From positions 1 through 64,000 of the forward strand of contig LJHT01000008.1 in the NCBI GenBank assembly GCA_001295905.1: a DNA stretch of 64,000 nucleotides, written 5' to 3'. Position 1 is the stretch's first letter, and every line of letters starts with the position of its first letter. Position numbers and translations under genes: made by a program. The notes beneath the pieces were generated by a model. That model saw only the letters and a program-made list of their open reading frames with translations. It ran no database searches and was not told the DNA's origin. This document shows, one piece after another, positions 46,507 to 54,477 of this stretch. Source of the DNA: a beta proteobacterium AAP51. GTDB lineage: Bacteria; Pseudomonadota; Gammaproteobacteria; Burkholderiales; Burkholderiaceae_C.

Positions 46507-47619
46507 ATGCCCGTCGCCAAGATGCGCCTCTTCCTCGACAACACGCCGGCCAGCGAAGAGCAGCTGGGCCTGTTCAGTGCCATCCGCATCGACCAGGGCA
46601 TCGGCATGGCCACCGAGGCCGAGATCGACGTGCCCGCCGGCACCGACGAAGGCGGCACCTGGCAGTACTTCGAAGACGCCTTCGCCCAGCCCTTCGCCCG
46701 TGTGCGGGTGGAAGTGGCAGTGGCCGGTGGCAGCTTCGTGCCCCTGATCGACGGGCCCGTGGTCGCGCAGCGTTTCCAGCTCGAGGCCGTCCCCGAAAGC
46801 AGCCGCCTCACCCTGGTGGTGCACGACGACAGCGTGCTGCTGAACCGCGACGAGGCGGTGGTGGTGTTCGAGGACCAGTCGCCCTCGCAGATTGCCGAGC
46901 AGATCTTCGCCGACGCCGGCCTCGACCCGCGCGTGGACGCCGTGGCCGCCGCCGGCAGCGCGCTGAAGCGCTACGCGGTGCAGCGCGGCACGCCCATGCA
47001 GATGCTGCGCCGGCTGGCGCGCGACCACGGCATGTTCGTCTATGTGGAACCCGGCAGCAGCGCCGGCCGCAGCGTGGGCGTGTTTCAGCGTCCGCTGGCG
47101 CAGGACGACGAGCTGCCCGACCTGGTGCTGCGCGGTGAGGCCCGCAACATCGGCAGCTTCAGCGCCGAGTTCGACGCGCTGCGCCCGCAGGCGCCGCAGG
47201 CCGCCAGCGTGCTGGCCAACGACCGCAGCATCGTCAACGCCTCATCGCCCACCGCTCCCGGCACGCCGCTCGGGCCCGACGCCGTGCACGGCGTGCTGAC
47301 CCCCGCCGTCACCTTGCTGACCCGCACGCGCGAAGAACAGGCCGACATCGACAGCGCCGCCGCAGCGGCCGCCGACCTGTCTTCATGGGCCTGGACGGCA
47401 CAAGGCGAGGTGCATGCCGACGGCTACGCCGGCGTGCTGCGGCCCTACCGCAAGGTCACGGTGCGCGGGGTGGGCGGGCACCTCTCGGGCGACTACCTCA
47501 TCAGCCGCGTGGCCCACGAGCTGCGCAACGCCGGCTACAGGCAGCAGTTCTCGCTGACGCGCAATGCGCGCGGTGCGGGTGCCAGTGCCACCGGCGGCCT
47601 GCCAGGCGGGGTGTTCTGA
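46507..47619 (+). CDS. Baseplate hub protein (gp27/Afp8-like, phage late control D family)
   Basis: 370 residues. Phage late-control-D/VgrG gp27-like signatures are IAEQIFADAGLDPRVDA, YAVQRGTPMQMLRRLARDHG and MFVYVEPG in the hub's first domains, and HADGYAGVLRPYRKVTVRGV and SGDYLISRVAHELRNAGYRQ near the end. It should form a trimer holding the spike below the tube. The stop overlaps the spike start by one base (TGATG), so the two are coupled. Confidence 0.9.
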   Translation: MPVAKMRLFLDNTPASEEQLGLFSAIRIDQGIGMATEAEIDVPAGTDEGGTWQYFEDAFAQPFARVRVEVAVAGGSFVPLIDGPVVAQRFQLEAVPESSRLTLVVHDDSVLLNRDEAVVVFEDQSPSQIAEQIFADAGLDPRVDAVAAAGSALKRYAVQRGTPMQMLRRLARDHGMFVYVEPGSSAGRSVGVFQRPLAQDDELPDLVLRGEARNIGSFSAEFDALRPQAPQAASVLANDRSIVNASSPTAPGTPLGPDAVHGVLTPAVTLLTRTREEQADIDSAAAAAADLSSWAWTAQGEVHADGYAGVLRPYRKVTVRGVGGHLSGDYLISRVAHELRNAGYRQQFSLTRNARGAGASATGGLPGGVF

Positions 47620-48332
47620 TGCCGCTGCAGATCGAAACCATGGTGGTCGAGATGGCGCAGCGCGAGCGCGAGCGCTTCTACGGCAAGTACCGCGGCATCG
47701 TGCAGGACAAGGATGATCCCGAAGGCCTGGGCCGCGTGCGCGCGCTGGTGCCGGGCGTACTGGGCGAACAGGTCTCGCCCTGGGCGCTGCCTTGTGCGCC
47801 TTACGCCGGCCCGGGCGTGGGCCTGCACGCCGTGCCGCCGCCGGGCGCCGGGGTCTGGATCGAGTTCGAAGGCGGCGACCCCGGCCTGCCCATCTGGACG
47901 GGCGGCTGGTGGGCCAGCGGCGATATCCCCGCCACCGAGGCCGGCGCCGAAGTGAAGCCGCCGCAGAAGATTCTGAAGAGCGAAAGCGGCCTGATGCTGG
48001 TGCTGGACGACGACGGCCACAGCGCCACGCTGTCGGACGGCGACGGCGCGAACCTGCTGAAGATCAGCGTCGATGCCGGCGAGATCCGCGTGCAGTGCAC
48101 GGCCAAGGTCATCGTCGAAGCGCCGCAGATCGAACTCGTGGAAGGCGCGCCGCACCCGCTGGTGTTCGGCGACGACCTGCTCACCTACCTGAACCAGCTG
48201 GTGTCGCTGTTCAACGCCCACATGCACCCGGGCCAGACCGTGCTGGGCATCCCCGTCACGCCGATGACGCCGCTGCCCACCTTCCTGCCACCCCAGCCTT
48301 CGATGCTGTCGGTGAAGGTCAAGACCGGCTGA
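47619..48332 (+). CDS. Baseplate spike protein (gpV/gp5-like)
   Basis: 237 residues from ATG 47619. An OB-fold (FYGKYRGIVQDKDDPEGLGR, VRALVP, GPGVGLHAVPPPGAGVWIEF, EGGDPGLPIWTGGWW) is followed by a beta-helical needle (SGLMLVLDDDGHSATLSDGD, LLKISVDAGEIRVQCTAKVI). The apex region contains AHMHPGQTVLG, an HxH pair like the iron-binding tip of P2/Mu-type spikes. No separate PAAR tip gene is present, so this protein probably carries its own tip. Confidence 0.9.
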   Translation: MPLQIETMVVEMAQRERERFYGKYRGIVQDKDDPEGLGRVRALVPGVLGEQVSPWALPCAPYAGPGVGLHAVPPPGAGVWIEFEGGDPGLPIWTGGWWASGDIPATEAGAEVKPPQKILKSESGLMLVLDDDGHSATLSDGDGANLLKISVDAGEIRVQCTAKVIVEAPQIELVEGAPHPLVFGDDLLTYLNQLVSLFNAHMHPGQTVLGIPVTPMTPLPTFLPPQPSMLSVKVKTG

Positions 48333-48341
48333 GGACGAACC

Positions 48342-48623
48342 ATGGCCCTGCCCCTGCGTGCTGGCAACCACACCAGCGAGAACGACGACACCCTGACGGC
48401 CTACATCGAAGCCGCCATGCAGGAAGAGTGGCGGGCCGCGCGCGGCGAGGCCCTGCCGTCGGCGGGCGCGGAAGACCGCCGCATCCTCTTCGCCGCGGTG
48501 GCCAAGGGCGTGCTGCGCTACCTCTACACGCACCGCGACGACCTCATCACCTCGCGCGAGATCACTGAAGACTTCGGCAACCACCGCCACGACGCGGCCT
48601 TCGACCTGGTGGAGAAGCTCTGA
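48342..48623 (+). CDS. Small helical eCIS protein, unknown function
   Basis: 93 residues. Mostly helical and acidic (TLTAYIEAAMQEEWRAARGE; ILFAAVAKGVLRYLYTHRDD; FDLVEKL at the end). It takes the place in the gene order where Afp and PVC carry a PAAR tip protein, but it has no PAAR-like beta sequence. It might be a baseplate adaptor or chaperone. No family is recognised. Confidence 0.65.
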   Translation: MALPLRAGNHTSENDDTLTAYIEAAMQEEWRAARGEALPSAGAEDRRILFAAVAKGVLRYLYTHRDDLITSREITEDFGNHRHDAAFDLVEKL

Positions 48624-48636
48624 TGGAGAAGCCTTG

Positions 48637-49020
48637 ATGGACAGCGGCCGCCACCTCGCCTTTCCTTTCCGCATCGGCAGCGATGGCCGCAGCGCGGCGC
48701 CGCAGTCGCTGGACGAGCACGTGCGCGGCGAGATCATCCAGCTGCTGCTCACGGCCCCCGGCGAACGCCCCTTCCTGCCGGCCTTCGGCGCCGGCCTGAA
48801 GCGCCTGGTGTTCGAGCGCAACGACCCCATCAGCGCCGCGCTGGCCAAGGCCACGGTGTCGCAGTCGCTCAGCCGCTGGCTGGCGGCGCGCATCAGCGTC
48901 GAAGCGCTGGAGGTGCAGGCCACCGACGCCCTGCTGCAGGTCGACCTGCGCTACAAGGTGCTGGCCAGCGGCGAGGTGCGCGCCCTCTCGCTTCGGCAGC
49001 AGCCGGGGAACCGGCCATGA
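48637..49020 (+). CDS. gp25-like baseplate wedge protein (GPW/gp25 family)
   Basis: 127 residues from ATG 48637. HLAFPFRIGSDGRSAAPQSL followed by EHVRGEIIQLLLTAPGERPF, then PAFGAGLKRLVFERN, is the gp25 signature, including the EIIQLLLTAPGER core that nucleates sheath assembly. It should connect the wedge to the first sheath ring. The stop is overlapped by the ATG of a 19-codon bridging frame before the next gene. Confidence 0.93.
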   Translation: MDSGRHLAFPFRIGSDGRSAAPQSLDEHVRGEIIQLLLTAPGERPFLPAFGAGLKRLVFERNDPISAALAKATVSQSLSRWLAARISVEALEVQATDALLQVDLRYKVLASGEVRALSLRQQPGNRP

Positions 49021-49076
49021 GGCGCCAGGGCCGCAGCGCCCCGCAGGGCGCGAAGTGCCGCGGGGGCTGCGCATGA
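49017..49076 (+). CDS. 19-codon bridging frame between gp25 and first wedge gene
   Basis: ATG 49017 overlaps the gp25 stop (ATGA) and its TGA (49074-49076) overlaps the ATG at 49073 of the large wedge gene. The peptide would be MRRQGRSAPQGAKCRGGCA. The exact double overlap could pass ribosomes from gp25 to the wedge gene, which otherwise lies 52 bp away with only a G-rich ribosome site. It may be chance; the peptide itself is unlikely to matter. Confidence 0.25.
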   Translation: MRRQGRSAPQGAKCRGGCA

Positions 49077-51673
49077 TCCTCAGCGAAGAACGCCTGGCCG
49101 ACCGCGCGCGCGACCTCGAAGCCGCGGGCCTCACCGGCTTTGCGCTGGTGTACGTGTCGCTCGAGCCCGTGGCCAGGCCCGGCTTCGCCTGGCTCGACCT
49201 CGAATTCCACAACGCCAACGGCCTGGCGGTGCTGCCGCCGGTGCAGGCCTTCCGCATCGAAGGCGGCTTGCGGCTGCGTGCCGGCACGGGGCCCGGGCAG
49301 GTACAGGTGACCGAGGTGCTGCCCAACCCCGAGGGCCGCGCCCACGCGCTGCGCCTGCGCGTGGCGCCCGTGGGCGACTACAGCACCTACACGCTCAGCA
49401 CCAGCGCCGCGGGCCTGGTGCCGCCGGCCGATGCGCTGCCGCGTGCGATGGACCCGCTGTTCGGCCGCCTGCCCTTCAAGTTCCGCCCCGGCTGCTTCAA
49501 CCTGAACTGCGCGCCCACCTGGGCCCCGGCACCCGTGCCCGAGCCGGCGCCCGCCATCGACTACCTGGCGCGCGACTACGACAGCTTCCGCCACGTGCTG
49601 ATGGCCACCATGGCCCAGCGTGTACCCGGCTGGGCGCCCACCAGCGAGGCCGACCTCGACCAGGTGCTGATCGACCTCATCGCCGCACAGGCCGACGAGC
49701 TGGCCGACCACCACGACCGCGTCATCGCCGAGCGCTCCATCGTCACCGCGCACAAGCGCGAAAGCTTCGCGCGCCACGGCCGCTGGATGGACTACCACCT
49801 GCACCAGGGCAACCAGGCCAGCACCTGGGTGGCCGTGCAGGCCCTGCAGCCGGCCACCGACCTGCCCGCGCTGGCCCAGGACGCCGGCGGCAACCTCGAC
49901 GAATGGGCGGTATGGAACGGCGCCGACTGGCGCGACCCCGAGGCCGTGATCTTCGCGCTGCCGCACGAAGGGCCGCGTTGGCGCCGCCGCGTTTACCGGG
50001 CGCTGAACGAGCTTCGGCTCTACACCTGGGGCGACACCGTCAGCGCGCTGGCCGCCGGCGCCACCACGGCCGACCTCACGCAGGCCGGCAGCACCTCCGA
50101 AGCCGACGCCATCGTGCTGGAAGACCTGCTCAACGGCACTTCGGTGCTGCAGGGCGCGGCCCCGGGTGACGATGTCGACGCCGCCGTGCACGTGCTGCTG
50201 CTGCAGGAACACCTGAACCCCGCCACCGGCACCGCCAACGGCGTGAACGTGGCGCGCCGCCAGGCCCTACGCCTGCTGCCCGCAGGCGGGCCCGAACCGC
50301 GTGCACAGCGGCTGCAAGACCCCGTCAGCGGCGCGTGGTTCGTGCGCGTGCGCTGGGTGCCGGAAGACGCGCTGCGCCAGAACTTCTGCTTCACCTGCGA
50401 ATGCGCCGGCACGCTGGTGCGCGACCTGGCGCGCTTCCACGGCAACCTGGTCTTCGTCACCCAGGGCCGGCCGCAGGAAACGCGCTTCCTGCCCCCGGGC
50501 CCGAACCGCCTGCCCGAAGCCGATGAACAGCGCCTGCGCGCACTCAGCCACGCCCATTGGCTGCGCCGCCAGCGGCCTGAAGGCGCGCTGAAGTTGGACG
50601 ATGCCGTGGTCTGCGCGCTGCCCCCCCGCGCCGGCGTGCTGGCCTTCCGCGCCACGCCGCCCGATGGCCTGACGCCGCCGCGTTCGACGCTCTCCGTGCG
50701 CGTGAGCGGCTTCGCCACGCCCTGGAGCGAGCGCAGCGACCTCGTGCGCTCGCGCGACGACGATGAGCATTTCATCGTGCAGGTGCACGAGAACCAGACC
50801 GCACAGCTGCGCTTCGGCAACGGCGTGAACGGCCGCGCACTGCCAGAGGACGCCGAAGTGCAGGCCCGCTGGCGCAGCGGCCAGGGGCTGGCAGGCAACG
50901 TGGGGCCCGACACGCTGCTGCGCCACAGCGGCGGTGTGGGCCGCGTGTGGAACCCATTCGACGTGACCGACGGCCGCGAGCCCGAACCCGTCAGCAACCT
51001 GGTGCGCCGCGCACCCGAGGCCTACCGCCGCCACCAGCTGCGCGCCGTGACGCTGCCCGACTACGCCGCGCGCGCCGAGGCCGTGCCCGGCGTGGCCCAT
51101 GCCAAGGCGCGCTACCTGCACAGCGGCAGCTGGCGCGTGGTGCGCGTGGCCGTCGACCCCGTGGGCGGTGGCGCGTTGCAGCCGGGCCTGCGCGCGCGCA
51201 TCGCTGCCCACCTGGACGCGGTGCGCCTGATCGGCGACGACGTCGAACTGCGCGCGGCCGAGTACGTGCCGCTGGACATCCGCGTGACCGTGTGCGCGCT
51301 GTCAGGCACCTGGGCCGAAGACCTGCGTGTCGAACTGGAAATGGCCTTCTCCGATGCCACCCTGCCCGGCGGTGGCCGCGGCCTCTTCCATCCCGACGAC
51401 TGGAGCTTCGGCCAGCCCTTGCACGCCAGCCAGATCATCGGCCGGGCGATGGCGGTGCCGGGTGTGGAACGCGTCACGCGCCTGGGCATGCGGCGCTTCA
51501 ACCCGGGCAGCGGGGGCGGCACCAGCGTGGTGGAGATCGACCTCGAAGCCCTGCCCGTGTCCAGTGCGCAAAGGCTGGACTTCGGCGATTTTGAGATTCC
51601 CATCGTCGCCAACGATCCCGACCACCTGGAACGCGGGCGCATTGCATTCGACATCCGCGGGGGCCGGCGATGA
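49073..51673 (+). CDS. Large baseplate wedge protein 1 (gpJ/gp6-like, Afp11 type)
   Basis: 866 residues from ATG 49073 (a GTG at 49055 is a weaker alternative). Early AIDYLARDYDSFRHVLMATM and EADLDQVLIDLIAAQADELA are the helical entry of the family annotated as putative baseplate assembly protein. The late part (VRVSGFATPWSERSDLV, VHENQTAQLRFGNGVNGRAL, GLAGNVGPDTLL, AEAVPGVAHAKARYLH) is the baseplate J core. A dimer of this and the next protein would make each wedge arm. The stop overlaps the next start (ATGA). Confidence 0.92.
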   Translation: MILSEERLADRARDLEAAGLTGFALVYVSLEPVARPGFAWLDLEFHNANGLAVLPPVQAFRIEGGLRLRAGTGPGQVQVTEVLPNPEGRAHALRLRVAPVGDYSTYTLSTSAAGLVPPADALPRAMDPLFGRLPFKFRPGCFNLNCAPTWAPAPVPEPAPAIDYLARDYDSFRHVLMATMAQRVPGWAPTSEADLDQVLIDLIAAQADELADHHDRVIAERSIVTAHKRESFARHGRWMDYHLHQGNQASTWVAVQALQPATDLPALAQDAGGNLDEWAVWNGADWRDPEAVIFALPHEGPRWRRRVYRALNELRLYTWGDTVSALAAGATTADLTQAGSTSEADAIVLEDLLNGTSVLQGAAPGDDVDAAVHVLLLQEHLNPATGTANGVNVARRQALRLLPAGGPEPRAQRLQDPVSGAWFVRVRWVPEDALRQNFCFTCECAGTLVRDLARFHGNLVFVTQGRPQETRFLPPGPNRLPEADEQRLRALSHAHWLRRQRPEGALKLDDAVVCALPPRAGVLAFRATPPDGLTPPRSTLSVRVSGFATPWSERSDLVRSRDDDEHFIVQVHENQTAQLRFGNGVNGRALPEDAEVQARWRSGQGLAGNVGPDTLLRHSGGVGRVWNPFDVTDGREPEPVSNLVRRAPEAYRRHQLRAVTLPDYAARAEAVPGVAHAKARYLHSGSWRVVRVAVDPVGGGALQPGLRARIAAHLDAVRLIGDDVELRAAEYVPLDIRVTVCALSGTWAEDLRVELEMAFSDATLPGGGRGLFHPDDWSFGQPLHASQIIGRAMAVPGVERVTRLGMRRFNPGSGGGTSVVEIDLEALPVSSAQRLDFGDFEIPIVANDPDHLERGRIAFDIRGGRR

Positions 51674-54477
51674 GCTGCGACAACCACTGCCCCAAGCCCG
51701 CGCCCTTCCCCCTGGCCATCTTCAACCGGCCGGCGCTGCCGCGCATCAACTACCGCATCGGCGCCTACGGCGAGATGCGCGCGCACATGCTGGGGCTGAT
51801 CGACCGCGCCCCGGCGCTGGCCGCCTGGACCCACCGCGGCAGCGACGACCCCGGCATCGCGCTGGTAGAGGGCATGGCCGTGGTGGGCGACATCCTCTCG
51901 CTGTACCAGGACAACTACGCCAACGAAGCCTATCTGCGCACGGCCACGCTGGACAGCAGCGTCACCGGCCTCGTGCGGCTGCTGGGCTACCGCCCGGCGC
52001 CGGGGCTGGGTGGCCACGCGCGTTTTGCGCTGGCGGTGAAGGGTGCGCAGCCGGTCACCGTGCCCGCCGGGCTGGCGCTGGATGCCACGCTGGAAGGCGC
52101 CAGCAAGCCCGCCACCTTCGAGACCCGCACCGCGATCACGGCAGTGCCGGCGTTGTCGGAATTCCACCTGCACCGCCCGCGCCGCGTGCCGCCCATCGTC
52201 AACGGCATGCAGGTCTTCCAGCTCGGCGCGGCCGATGGCGTGACGCTGAAGCCCGGCGACAAGCTGATGGTCGGGCTGGCCCTGGGCCTGAGCGATGACG
52301 CCGCCTATGCCTCCACGCAGGTGATGGAGGTCGAGAAGGTGTGGGAAGCCTTCGGCCTGCGTTATGTGCAGACCAAGGGGCGTTTGGAGAGCCTGCAGCC
52401 TGTTCAGCCCGTTCAGCCTTTTCAGCCTTTTCAACCGGTCTTGACCTTGCAGACCCCGCAGACCCTGCAGGCCTTGCAGACCTTCGCGACCGTTCAGCCG
52501 GTGCAAACCGTTCAGCCCGGTCAGATCCTTCAAGGGCCGCCAGCGCTGCGAGCGGGCCTGGGCTGGCTCAGCCCCAGCAGCACGCCGCGGCTGTTGGCCT
52601 GGAAGCTGGGCGGCAGCTTCCAGCACTTCGGCCATGCCTCACCGCCCAGCCGCCTGGTGGTGGATGCCGCCAGCGGCCGCGCCACGCAGCAGGCGGTGTC
52701 CTACAGCCGCGTGCTGGATGCGCGGCACAGCGCGGAGGCTTCCTCTCCGCTTGCCGCGCGGCAGCTGCCGCTGGACGGCCAATTGAAGGACATGGCCCCG
52801 GGCATCAGCGTGCTGGTGGTGGCCAAGCTCGCCACCAGCACGAGAGCCAGCCCCAGCTCCAGCCCGCGCCAGCGCGTACTGCTGCGCCGGGTGCAGCAGG
52901 TTGAAGCCGCCTCGCTGACCTGGGGCGCCCTGTCCGGCCCGGCCACCATGCTGACGCTGGACCAGGACCTCGCCATCAACGAAGGCGGCCTCACCCTGCG
53001 CTACACCGACATCCGCAGCCTGGCCGTGCACGCGGTGCAGGGCGAGGCCTTCGAACTGCGCGCGGCGCCCGTGAACACCGGCGCCAGCAGTGGCGTCACG
53101 CTCGATTTCTACGGCACCAGCGCCGATGCGCAAGCACTGCAGGCGCGCACCCTGCTGATGCGCGAACCCGCCGGCCCGGCCACCGCCCGGGTGCAGCGCG
53201 TGCGCCGGCACACCAGCGGCGAGCCCCGCTTCGAGCTCACGCTCGATCGCACCGTGAGCTACGCGCTCTACCCGCACGACGACCCGCTGGTGCCGGTGCA
53301 TGGCAACCTGGTGGAAGCCAGCGAAGGCAAGCACCTGCCCGAGACCGCGCTGGGCGATGGCGATGCGCGCGCCACCTTCCAGACCTTCGCGCTGCCCAAG
53401 GCGCCGCTGACCTACCTGCTCGACCCCACGGCCACCCCACCGCAAAGGCCCGAGATCGAGGTGCGCGTGAACGGGCTGCTCTGGCAGCGGGTCGAGAGCT
53501 TCTACGACAGCGGCCCGCGCGACCTGCACTACATCGTCCGCCAGGCCGAAGACGGCTCCAGCCTCGTGCAGTTCGGCGATGGCGTCACCGGCGCCCGGCT
53601 GCCTTCGGGCAAGGGCAACGTGGTCGCCACCTACCGCAGCGGCAGCGGCAGCCTCGGGCCGCTGAAACCCGACACCAGCGTCAGCGCCAAACCCCGTTTC
53701 GCGGGCTTCGACCAGGCCTTCCTGCACGAGCCCGTGACCGGCGGCGCCGCGCCCGAGCCGGCCACCAGCGTGCGTCTGGCAGCCCCGGTCACGATGCACA
53801 GCCTGGGCCGCATCGTCAGCCTGTCTGACTGCGAAAGCGAGGCGCAGTCGCTGCCCGGCGTGCTGAAGGCCCGCGCCAGCTGGGCCTTGGTGGACGGCGC
53901 TTCGGTGCTGATGCTCACCGTGCTGACCGACGGTCTGGCCAGCGCCGACCGCCAGGCGCTGGAAGGGGCGCTGCGCAGCGCCTTCGCCGCCCGCGGCCCG
54001 GCCCGGTTTGCGCTGCAGCTGCGCCTGGGCAACCGCCTCTTTGCCGAGGTGGCCCTGCGTGTGGGTTACAGCGCCGCCCTGCGCACCGCCGACCTGCTGC
54101 CCGCCCTGCACACCGCGCTGGGCACCAGCCCCGACGAGCTTGCGCTGGACGACCTGCCCACTGGCGGCCTGTTCGATTGGCGCCAGCGCCAGTTCGGGCA
54201 GGACGTGCACGGCTCGCAGGTGGTGGGCCGGGTGCAGAACGTGCCGGGCGTGGCCTGGGTCGAGCTGCAGCGTCTGGCGCCGCGCGCCGCACATCGGCTT
54301 CTCACACCGCCCGGCGCTGCTCTCGCGGTCAATCCCGCCGTCAGTCCTGCCGCCAGTCCTGCCAACGTCAGCCCCGTAGCCCTGCCAGCCACGCAACGCC
54401 GCCTGGCCTGCCCCGGCCACAGCCTGCTGGCCCTGCACGCCGAGAACCTGGCCATCGAATGGGTGCCCGTCGCATGA
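51670..54477 (+). CDS. Large baseplate wedge protein 2 (gpJ-like, Afp12 type) with Q/P-rich insertion
   Basis: 935 residues. The N-terminal NRPALPRINYRIGAYGEMRA and DDPGIALVEGMAVVGDILSL YQDNYANEAYL region and the C-terminal J-like core (YIVRQAEDGSSLVQFGDGVT, GARLPSGKGNVVATYRSGSG, CESEAQSLPGVLKARASWAL) place it in the baseplate-J superfamily. Residues ~240-287 are an unusual low-complexity stretch of QPVQPF/LQTPQTLQ repeats that breaks the first domain. The tail after residue 880 (AVNPAVSPAASPANVSPVAL) is a second flexible segment. The stop overlaps the gpI-like gene. Confidence 0.9.
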   Translation: MSCDNHCPKPAPFPLAIFNRPALPRINYRIGAYGEMRAHMLGLIDRAPALAAWTHRGSDDPGIALVEGMAVVGDILSLYQDNYANEAYLRTATLDSSVTGLVRLLGYRPAPGLGGHARFALAVKGAQPVTVPAGLALDATLEGASKPATFETRTAITAVPALSEFHLHRPRRVPPIVNGMQVFQLGAADGVTLKPGDKLMVGLALGLSDDAAYASTQVMEVEKVWEAFGLRYVQTKGRLESLQPVQPVQPFQPFQPVLTLQTPQTLQALQTFATVQPVQTVQPGQILQGPPALRAGLGWLSPSSTPRLLAWKLGGSFQHFGHASPPSRLVVDAASGRATQQAVSYSRVLDARHSAEASSPLAARQLPLDGQLKDMAPGISVLVVAKLATSTRASPSSSPRQRVLLRRVQQVEAASLTWGALSGPATMLTLDQDLAINEGGLTLRYTDIRSLAVHAVQGEAFELRAAPVNTGASSGVTLDFYGTSADAQALQARTLLMREPAGPATARVQRVRRHTSGEPRFELTLDRTVSYALYPHDDPLVPVHGNLVEASEGKHLPETALGDGDARATFQTFALPKAPLTYLLDPTATPPQRPEIEVRVNGLLWQRVESFYDSGPRDLHYIVRQAEDGSSLVQFGDGVTGARLPSGKGNVVATYRSGSGSLGPLKPDTSVSAKPRFAGFDQAFLHEPVTGGAAPEPATSVRLAAPVTMHSLGRIVSLSDCESEAQSLPGVLKARASWALVDGASVLMLTVLTDGLASADRQALEGALRSAFAARGPARFALQLRLGNRLFAEVALRVGYSAALRTADLLPALHTALGTSPDELALDDLPTGGLFDWRQRQFGQDVHGSQVVGRVQNVPGVAWVELQRLAPRAAHRLLTPPGAALAVNPAVSPAASPANVSPVALPATQRRLACPGHSLLALHAENLAIEWVPVA
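52385..52535. repeat. Degenerate short repeats in wedge gene 2
   Basis: About 150 bp of imperfect repeats of the kinds TTCAGCC(T/C)(T/G)TT and CTTGCAGACC. The base composition is lower in GC than the gene around it, and the length keeps the frame. It looks like a slippage-expanded coding repeat that could vary between strains. Confidence 0.7.

Noticed and set aside
52385..52640. Leucine-rich-repeat-like pattern (LNGLHRLNG, LQGLQGLRGL) on the minus strand
   Set aside because: It is the antisense reading of the Q/P repeat in the wedge gene and has no start or context.
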